Below are positions 26,305-33,500 of a stretch of 64,000 bases of DNA, piece after piece; position 1 is the first letter of the stretch, and each line of letters starts with the position of its first letter. The position numbers and the translations under genes were made by a program. The notes beneath the pieces were generated by a model. The model made no database searches. It had not been told where the DNA came from and saw only the letters and a list, made by a program, of their open reading frames with translations. Source of the DNA: Paucibacter sp963740455 (lineage in GTDB: Bacteria > Pseudomonadota > Gammaproteobacteria > Burkholderiales > Burkholderiaceae_C); the NCBI GenBank assembly GCA_963740455.1, contig CAVUEF010000012.1, positions 124,001 through 188,000 on the forward strand. The letters are read 5' to 3'.

Positions 26305-27330
26305 ATGACCATGCAACAAACCGCTGTCGCGAGCGCCGCGATCTCGATGCCGAAAGCCACGTTCGACTGGCTGCCGCTGGCCCTCGTGCCATTGCTCGCC
26401 TTGCTGATGTCGCCGCTCGTCGGCTCCGCTTCAAGCTGGATCACGCTCACCGCGGCCGGACTCGCGATGGGCCTGATCATCTTTGTGATCGCCTCGGGGC
26501 TGACGCTGGTGTTCGGGCTGATGGACGTGCTGAACTTCGGTCACGGCGTGTTCATCGCCCTGGGCGCATTCGTGGCGACCACGGTGCTGGGCGGCATGAC
26601 GGGCTGGACCACAGCGCCGTCGGCGCTGCTGAATCTGGCGGCGGTGTTCGTCGCCATGCTGGTGGCCATGAGCGTGGCCGCGGCCGTCGGGCTGGCGTTC
26701 GAGCGCGTGCTGATACGCCCGGTCTATGGCCAGCACCTGAAGCAGATCCTGATCACCATGGGCGGCATGATCATCGGCGAGGAGTTGATCAAGGTCGTGT
26801 GGGGCCCGCAGCAGATTCCGCTGCCGCTGCCCGAAGCCTTGCGCGGCGCCTATCTGTGGGGCGATGCCGCGGTCGAGAAGTACCGCGTGCTGGCTGTTGC
26901 GATCGGACTGGCGGTGCTGGCCGCCATGCTCTTTGTGCTGAATCGCACCAAGATCGGCCTGCTCGTGCGCGCCGGCGTGCAAGATCGCGAGATGGTCGAG
27001 AGCCTGGGCTACCGGATTCGCCGGCTCTTCGTCGGCGTGTTCGTCACCGGCTCGGCCTTGGCGGGTCTGGGCGGCGTGATGTGGGGTCTGTACCAGCAGA
27101 ACGTGACGCCGCAAATGGGCGCCCAGGTGAATGTGCTGATCTTCATCGTCATCATCATCGGCGGGCTCGGCTCGACCCTGGGTTGCTTTGTCGGCGCCTT
27201 GCTGGTCGGGCTGCTGGCCAACTACACCGGTTTTTTGGTTCCGAAGCTGGCGATGTTTTCGAATATCGCGCTGATGGTCGCGATCCTGCTGTGGCGGCCG
27301 CAGGGCTTGTACCCGGTCACGAGTAGATAA
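26305..27330 (+). CDS. ABC transporter permease, LivH type
   Basis: 341 residues with about eight to nine transmembrane helices. VIASGLTLVFGLMDVLNFGHGVFIALGAF is the LivH signature, and the EAA-like loop is AGVQDREMVESLGYRIRRLF. It forms the translocation channel with the LivM-type subunit. The start is 1 bp after the livF stop. A pair of 48-bp repeats separates it from livM. Confidence 0.92.
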   Translation: MTMQQTAVASAAISMPKATFDWLPLALVPLLALLMSPLVGSASSWITLTAAGLAMGLIIFVIASGLTLVFGLMDVLNFGHGVFIALGAFVATTVLGGMTGWTTAPSALLNLAAVFVAMLVAMSVAAAVGLAFERVLIRPVYGQHLKQILITMGGMIIGEELIKVVWGPQQIPLPLPEALRGAYLWGDAAVEKYRVLAVAIGLAVLAAMLFVLNRTKIGLLVRAGVQDREMVESLGYRIRRLFVGVFVTGSALAGLGGVMWGLYQQNVTPQMGAQVNVLIFIVIIIGGLGSTLGCFVGALLVGLLANYTGFLVPKLAMFSNIALMVAILLWRPQGLYPVTSR

Positions 27331-27332
27331 AA

Positions 27333-27432
27333 CTTGTGGGACAGACCATTGAGCGCAGCGAAAAGCTCTGTCCCCAACTGAAACCTTGTGGGAAAGACCT
27401 TTGAGCGCAGCGAAAATCTCTGTCCCCAACTG
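27333..27432. repeat. Two tandem 48-bp repeats between livH and livM
   Basis: Copies at 27333-27380 and 27385-27432 match at 45 of 48 positions. Each is a hairpin: copy 1 has GGGACAGA near its start and TCTGTCCC near its end, and copy 2 has GGGAAAGA with TCTGTCCC. The pair ends 9 bp before the livM start and may act as an mRNA stability or attenuation element within the operon, or may be a passive dispersed repeat. Confidence 0.75.
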
Positions 27433-27441
27433 ACTAAAACG

Positions 27442-28497
27442 ATGCTGAACCGACTCCTCTCTCACGACCTGCCGCGCAACCGCTGGCTGGCTTTGCTGCT
27501 GCTGGCCATGGTGCTGGGCCTGGCGCTGGCACCGTTCATTTTTCCCGGCACAAAGGCGCTCGATGTGGCGGCCAAGATCATCGTCTTCACCTTGCTGGTG
27601 GCGAGTTACGACCTGCTGCTGGGCTATACCGGCATCGTCAGCTTCGCGCACACGATGTTCTTCGGCATCGGCGCCTACGGCGTGGCGATTGCCTGCGGCC
27701 GGCTCGGGCCGAGTTGGGCCGCGGTGGCGCTCGGACTGGCGGGCGCATCGGCCCTGTCCGTGCTGCTGTCGACGCTGATCGGCCTGTTCAGCCTGCGCGT
27801 GAAGGCGATCTTTTTCGCGATGATCACCTTGGCCGTCGCCTCGGCCTTCCTGACCCTGGCCTCGCAACTGTCGGCCTGGACCGGCGGCGAGGACGGCCTG
27901 AGCTTCAAGGTTCCCGAGGCCTTGCAACCCGGCACCCAGTACCTTGACGCGCCGCTGCTGGGGGTCACGATCGACGGCCGCCTGCTGAGCTATTACGTCT
28001 TGTTCGGCGTGGCTTGTGCGCTGGTGCTGGCGCTGCTGCGCATTGTCAATTCGCCGTTCGGCAGGGTGCTGCAGGCGATCCGCGAAAACGACTTTCGCGC
28101 CGAAGCGATCGGCTACCGCTTGATCGTCTATCGCACGCTGTCCAACGTCCTGTCCGCGCTGTTCGCCTGCGCGGCGGGCGCCTTGCTGGCCCTCTGGCTG
28201 CGCTACAACGGGCCCGACACCTCGCTGTCGTTCGAGATCATGCTCGACATCTTGCTGATCGTCGTGATCGGCGGCATGGGCACGATTTACGGCGCGCTGG
28301 TGGGCAGCGTGCTGTTCATGCTGGCACAGAGCTATCTGCAGAATTTGATGCAACTCGGCGCGGGCGTCTTCGAAGGCGTGCCGCTGCTGTCGCAGCTCTT
28401 GTCGCCCGACCGCTGGCTGCTCTGGCTGGGCGTGTTGTTCGTGCTGTCGGTCTACCACTTCCCCTCGGGCGTGGTGGGCCGGTTGCGAGGCAAGTGA
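27442..28497 (+). CDS. ABC transporter permease, LivM type
   Basis: 351 residues, about nine transmembrane helices. LLVASYDLLLGYTGIVSFAHTMFFGIGAYG is the LivM signature; the coupling loop reads IRENDFRAEAIGYRLIVYR; and ILLIVVIGGMGTIYGALVGS follows. I start at the ATG at 27442 (MLNRLLSHDL). An upstream in-frame start would lie inside the 48-bp repeat and encode non-family residues. Confidence 0.92.
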   Translation: MLNRLLSHDLPRNRWLALLLLAMVLGLALAPFIFPGTKALDVAAKIIVFTLLVASYDLLLGYTGIVSFAHTMFFGIGAYGVAIACGRLGPSWAAVALGLAGASALSVLLSTLIGLFSLRVKAIFFAMITLAVASAFLTLASQLSAWTGGEDGLSFKVPEALQPGTQYLDAPLLGVTIDGRLLSYYVLFGVACALVLALLRIVNSPFGRVLQAIRENDFRAEAIGYRLIVYRTLSNVLSALFACAAGALLALWLRYNGPDTSLSFEIMLDILLIVVIGGMGTIYGALVGSVLFMLAQSYLQNLMQLGAGVFEGVPLLSQLLSPDRWLLWLGVLFVLSVYHFPSGVVGRLRGK

Positions 28498-28529
28498 AAA
28501 GGGTCAGGTCTTGCCCTTGAAAGAATGCC

Positions 28530-29369
28530 ATGAAATTCAGCTCTCATTACCTGACTTGCGAAGGCCGCGAGATCCACTACACGCAGTGGGGCGCCGAACA
28601 CACCGAAACCGTGATCGCCTGGCATGGCCTGGCGCGTACCTGCCGCGACATGGACGACATTGCCGCCCAGCTGGCGAGCCGCTACCGCGTGATCTGCCCC
28701 GACACCCCGGGCCGCGGCCTGTCGCAGTGGAGCCCCGATCCCGCTCGCGAATACTGCCTGGCCTTCTATGTGCGGCAAGCCGCAGCGCTGGTCGACCAGC
28801 TCGGGCTGCAGAGTTTTCACTGGCTGGGCACCTCGATGGGCGGCGCCATCGGCACCCTGGCTGCCGCCACCACGCTGCGCGGACGCATCAAGCGCCTGGT
28901 GCTCAACGACAACGGCCCCCAGCTTGCCCAGGCCGCTATTGCCCGCATCCGCAGCTATGCGGGCAGCCCGCCGTCGTTTGCCACCGTCAGCGAACTCGAA
29001 GCGTATTTCCGAACCGTCTACAAACCTTATGGATTTCTCACCGACGCGCAGTGGCGGCGCCTCACCGAGACCTCGGTGAGGCGCCTGCCCGACGGCCGCG
29101 TGACGCCGCATTACGACCCCGCCATGGTGCAGCAGTTCATCCAGCATCCGAACGACTATGACTTGTGGGACGCCTGGGACCAGCTCGACATTCCGGTGCT
29201 GTGCCTGCGCGGCGAAGACTCCGACCTGCTGCTGGCCGAAACCGCCGAGCAGATGCGTGCGCGCGGTCCGAGGGCCGTCGTGGTCACCGTCGAAGGCTGC
29301 GGCCATGCGCCAGCCCTGAATGTGCCAGCGCAGTTCGAGCTGGTCGAGCGCTTTCTGGCGGGGGCCTGA
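28530..29369 (+). CDS. Alpha/beta hydrolase
   Basis: 279 residues. The nucleophile elbow GTSMGG is at about residues 109-114 (Ser at 111), the oxyanion HG is in AWHGLARTCRDMDD, the acid residue is probably in LRGEDSDLLL and the His in GCGHAPALN. These complete the Ser-Asp-His triad. It is 32 bp downstream of livM on the same strand, so it may act on the compound imported by the transporter. The substrate is unknown. Confidence 0.88.
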   Translation: MKFSSHYLTCEGREIHYTQWGAEHTETVIAWHGLARTCRDMDDIAAQLASRYRVICPDTPGRGLSQWSPDPAREYCLAFYVRQAAALVDQLGLQSFHWLGTSMGGAIGTLAAATTLRGRIKRLVLNDNGPQLAQAAIARIRSYAGSPPSFATVSELEAYFRTVYKPYGFLTDAQWRRLTETSVRRLPDGRVTPHYDPAMVQQFIQHPNDYDLWDAWDQLDIPVLCLRGEDSDLLLAETAEQMRARGPRAVVVTVEGCGHAPALNVPAQFELVERFLAGA

Positions 29370-29475
29370 AGCAGGCATCAGAAGACAGCCTTCGGCGCTC
29401 TTCCGCGAGTCTTTTCACCTTTCACATTTGATGCGTGATGTATGATGCAGTTCTTCACACACCCTGAAGTCTACG

Positions 29476-29709
29476 ATGCGTACCACCCTCGCAATTGACG
29501 ACGATGTCCTCGCAGCGGCAAAGCACCTCGCAGAGCGCGAGCAAAGAACCGTCGGCGAAGTGATCTCTTCACTAGCTAGGCAGGCGCTCGGCCGCAGCGG
29601 CCGTGGGTCGCGAACCGAACGCAACGGCATCCCACTTCTGCCTAGCAAGAAGAGCGCTTCGCCGGTCACACTAGAACTGGTCAATCGGCTCCGCGACGAA
29701 CAGCCGTGA
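29476..29709 (+). CDS. VapB-like ribbon-helix-helix antitoxin
   Basis: 77 residues. MRTTLAIDDDVLAAAKHLAEREQRTVGEVISSLARQAL is a CopG/VapB-type ribbon-helix-helix N terminus. The C-terminal part (LPSKKSASPVTLELVNRLRDEQ) would contact the toxin. Its stop overlaps the toxin GTG start (GTGA). A TATGAT box at 29441-29446 may be the -10 of its promoter. Confidence 0.83.
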   Translation: MRTTLAIDDDVLAAAKHLAEREQRTVGEVISSLARQALGRSGRGSRTERNGIPLLPSKKSASPVTLELVNRLRDEQP

Positions 29710-30137
29710 TCCGATACCTGCTTGACGTCAACGTCCTCATCGCGCTGGTAGATCCAGCGCATGTTCAGCACGAAGGTGTTCATGAGTGGTTCGGCCGAAT
29801 CGGACGCAAGGCGTTTGCCACATGCCCAATCACAGAAAATGGACTCCTGCGAATCGTTGGGCACCCAAAATACCCGAACTCCCCCGGACCACCGAGTACT
29901 GTCACCGGCGCCCTACTGGCAATACGCGCACTTCCAGGGCATGACTTTTGGTCCGACAGCATCAGTCTGACTGACAGCGCGTTCGTTGATCCTTCGCTTC
30001 TGTCAAGTCACTCCAGAGTCACGGACAGCTACCTGCTTGCACTGGCTCGCGCGAACAAAGGTCAGCTAGCCACGCTGGATCACAAGCTTGCAACAGAGGT
30101 CGTTCCAGAAGGCAAGGCGTCACTCGCGCTCATCTGA
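29706..30137 (+). CDS. VapC-like PIN-domain toxin
   Basis: 143 residues from a GTG start. PIN-domain residues are IRYLLDVNVLIALVDP (first Asp), PITENGLLRIV (Glu), RVTDSYLLALARANKGQLATLDHKLA (Asp pair). It is a different PIN subfamily from the toxin at 3440, closer to the TA-system VapC that carries an H-x2-V-x2-WF motif (HEGVHEWF). It is probably an RNase neutralised by the upstream gene product. Confidence 0.87.
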   Translation: MIRYLLDVNVLIALVDPAHVQHEGVHEWFGRIGRKAFATCPITENGLLRIVGHPKYPNSPGPPSTVTGALLAIRALPGHDFWSDSISLTDSAFVDPSLLSSHSRVTDSYLLALARANKGQLATLDHKLATEVVPEGKASLALI

Positions 30138-30580
30138 TGCTAACCCCCACAGGGACTGCCCGCCGCGTCCTCGCGCCTTCCCAGCCCACCCCATGACGGC
30201 CCACTCGGGCGTGTCCAACTGCGGTTTCTAGGTTGAATTTCCTCGTCAAGACTGGGTTGATTGCCGTTGCGAAGGTCGACAGGGCGAAGCGCTGAACAGA
30301 GAACAGACTGCCACCCTACAGACGGCCTTGTTGCAGTGGCCGGCTGTATTGCCAAGTGGGCCGCCCCCATGTCAGACCTTGGCCCCCTGACAAGCACTGA
30401 TGGTCATCTACCTGACCCGCGCAGTTCAGTGCCGGTGGAGCGGTTCAGGGCATGGGCCTGACGCAGGCCTTTCGCGGAACTGCGGCCCGGCTTCGATGCA
30501 GAACTGGCGCGCGATGCAAGCGCTTCGATCCGCCCCTAGAATGATTCCCCCGCCCCTCAAGCCACAGCTCTCACGCCGCC
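30138..30580. other. Gene-free stretch upstream of uvrA
   Basis: 443 bp with no credible coding region in either strand. A TAGAAT hexamer at 30537-30542, 39 bp before the uvrA start, could be its -10 box, but no convincing -35 is present at the right spacing. I recognise no SOS (LexA) box. Confidence 0.4.
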
Positions 30581-33500
30581 ATGTCCGAAGGCCTCATCCG
30601 CATCCGCGGCGCTCGTCAGCACAATCTGAAGAATCTGGACCTCGACATCCGCACCGGCGAGATGACGGTGGTCACCGGGCCTTCGGGGTCGGGCAAGTCG
30701 AGCCTGGTGTTCGACACGCTGTATGCCGAGGGCCAGCGCCGCTACGTCGAGACCTTCAGCGCCTATGCGCGCCAGTTTCTGGATCGCATGGACCGCCCGG
30801 CGGTGGACCGGGTCGATGGCGTGCCGCCGGCGATTGCGATCGACCAGACCAATCCGGTGCGCACCTCGCGTTCGACCGTCGGCACGATGACAGAGCTGAA
30901 CGACCACCTGAAGCTCTTGTACGCGCGCGCCGCGCAGCTGTTCGACCGCAAGACCGCGCAACCGGTGCGGCACGACACCGCGCAAAGCATTTATGCCGAT
31001 CTGGTGGAGCGCGGCGCAAACAGTGGTGATCCAAGACTCATCCTGACCTTTCCGGTCGAATTGCCCGCCAACACCAGCGCCGAGCAGCTTGAGCAATGGC
31101 TGTCGGCAAGCGGCTTCACGCGCGTGCAGGCCGAGCGCGAGATCGACACTGACCAAGGCAAACATAAGTTGCTGGATGTCGTGGCCGACCGCTTTCGCAT
31201 CGCCAACGTCGACAAGCAGCGCGCGATGGAGGCAATCGAGCTCGCGCTCAAGCGCGGCGGCGGACGCCTCAATGTCTATGTGCCGGGGGCCGATGAAAGC
31301 GTGCCACCTGAGCTGTGGCGCTACTCGACCGGACTGCATTGCCCCGACAGCGAGCTGCGCTATCTGGAGCCGCAGCCGGGGCTGTTCTCGTTCAACTCGG
31401 CGATGGGCGCTTGCGAGACCTGCCGCGGCTTCGGCCGCGTCGTCGGCGTCGATCTGGGGCTGGTGATTCCCGACGCGAAGAAGACGCTGCGCGGCGGCGC
31501 CATCAAGACCATACAGACGCCAGCCTGGAAAGAGATCCAGGAAGACTTGCTGAAGCACGCCGGCGACGCCGGAATCCCGCGCGACACGCCGTGGAGTCAA
31601 TTGCCGCAGGCGCAGCGCGACTGGGTGCTGAACGGCTCGCCGCATTGGGCCGGCAAGTGGAACAAGCAGTGGTATGGCGTGCACCGCTTCTTCGAATATC
31701 TGGAGAGCAAGTCGTACAAGATGCACATCCGCGTGCTCTTGTCCAAGTACCGAAGCTACACGCCTTGCACGGTGTGCGGCGGCGCGCGCCTCAAGTTGGA
31801 GCCACTGCTGTGGCGCGTCGGCGGCAAAGAACAGGCCGACATGGTGCTGCCCGCCGCGCAACGCTTCATGCCGATGGGTGCGGACTGGTCGCGCGAACAG
31901 CTCGAAGCCCTGCCGGGGCTGAATCTGCACGACTTGATGCGGCTGCCGATCGCGCGCCTGCGCTTGTTCTTCGACGCTGATGATGACCCCCAAGACGCCG
32001 CTGGCGTCGCCCCCCCAGGGGGGAGTCGCCCGCTTGGGGCGGCCCGGCGCGGGCTACAACTGCCCAGCACCCTGCTCGACGATGCGCTGAAATTGCTGCT
32101 CGACGAAATCCGCACCCGGCTCAAATACCTGTGCGAGGTCGGCATCGGCTACTTGACGCTGGATCGCCAGAGCCGCACCTTGAGCGGCGGCGAGGTGCAG
32201 CGTATCAACCTGACGACGGCGCTCGGCACCTCGCTCGTCAACACCTTGTTCGTGCTCGACGAGCCCAGCATCGGCCTGCACCCGCGCGACATGAACCGCA
32301 TCGTGCAGGCCATGCACCGGCTGCGCGACGCCGGCAACACGCTGGTGGTGGTCGAGCACGACCCGGCGGTGATGCTGGCCGCGGATCGGCTCATCGACAT
32401 GGGCCCAGGTCCGGGCGAGCGCGGCGGCGCCATCGTGTTCGACGGCACGCCTGAGGCGATCCGCCACGCCGATACGCTGACCGGCAACTACCTGGGCGCG
32501 CGCAAGCATGTGGGCCTGGGGCTGCGCCGCATGATAGAGCCGAGCACGCCGCGGCTGATTCTGGAAGGCGTGCGCGAACACAACGTGAAGAACCTGACGG
32601 TCGAGTTTCCGCTGCAGCGACTGGTGGTGGTGACCGGCGTGTCGGGATCGGGCAAGTCGACGCTGATGCAGGACGTACTCTATCCGGCGTTGGCGCGCCA
32701 TTTCGGCAAGCCGACCGAGACGCCGGGCCTGCACGAGCGGCTGCTCGGCGCCGATTGGTTGAGCGACGCGGTGTTCGTCGACCAGTCGCCAATCGGCAAG
32801 ACGGCGCGCTCCAATCCGGCCAGCTATGTCGGCGCCTTCGACGAAATCCGCAAGCTGTTCGCCGACCTGCCCTTGGCAGATCAACGCGGCTACAAGGCCG
32901 GCAGCTTCAGCTTCAACGCGGGGGCAGGGCGCTGCCCGACCTGCGGCGGCTCGGGCTTCGAGCATGTCGAGATGCAGTTTCTGAGCGACGTCTATCTGCG
33001 CTGCCCCGACTGCGACGGCAAGCGCTTCCGCGCCGAGATTCTCGAAGTGAAGTTGTCGCGTGGCGAGCAGGACTTGAGCGTCGCCGAGGTGCTGGATTTG
33101 ACGGTGAGCGAGGCGACGCAGTTCTTCAAACATGACCGCGAGGTGCTGGTCAAATTGCAGCCGCTCAATGATGTCGGGCTTGAATACGTGAAGCTCGGCC
33201 AGCCGGTGCCCACGCTCAGCGGCGGCGAGGCGCAGCGCCTCAAGCTCGCCGGCTTTCTGGCCGAAGCGGCGAGCGGCGCGCGCCAGCCCATCGCCCGCAA
33301 AGGCACTTTGTTCCTGTTTGATGAGCCAACCACCGGCCTGCACTTCGACGACATCGCCAAGCTCATGCGCGCGCTGCGCAAGCTGCTCGCTGCCGGGCAC
33401 TCGATGATCATCATCGAGCACAACCTCGACGTGGTGCGATCCGCCGACTGGATTGTCGATCTCGGCCCCGAGGGCGGCGACGCCGGCGGCGAAATCGTCT

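Noticed and set aside
27388..27441. Upstream start for livM
   Set aside because: It lies in the 48-bp repeat and encodes residues unlike LivM. The ATG at 27442 gives the normal family N terminus.
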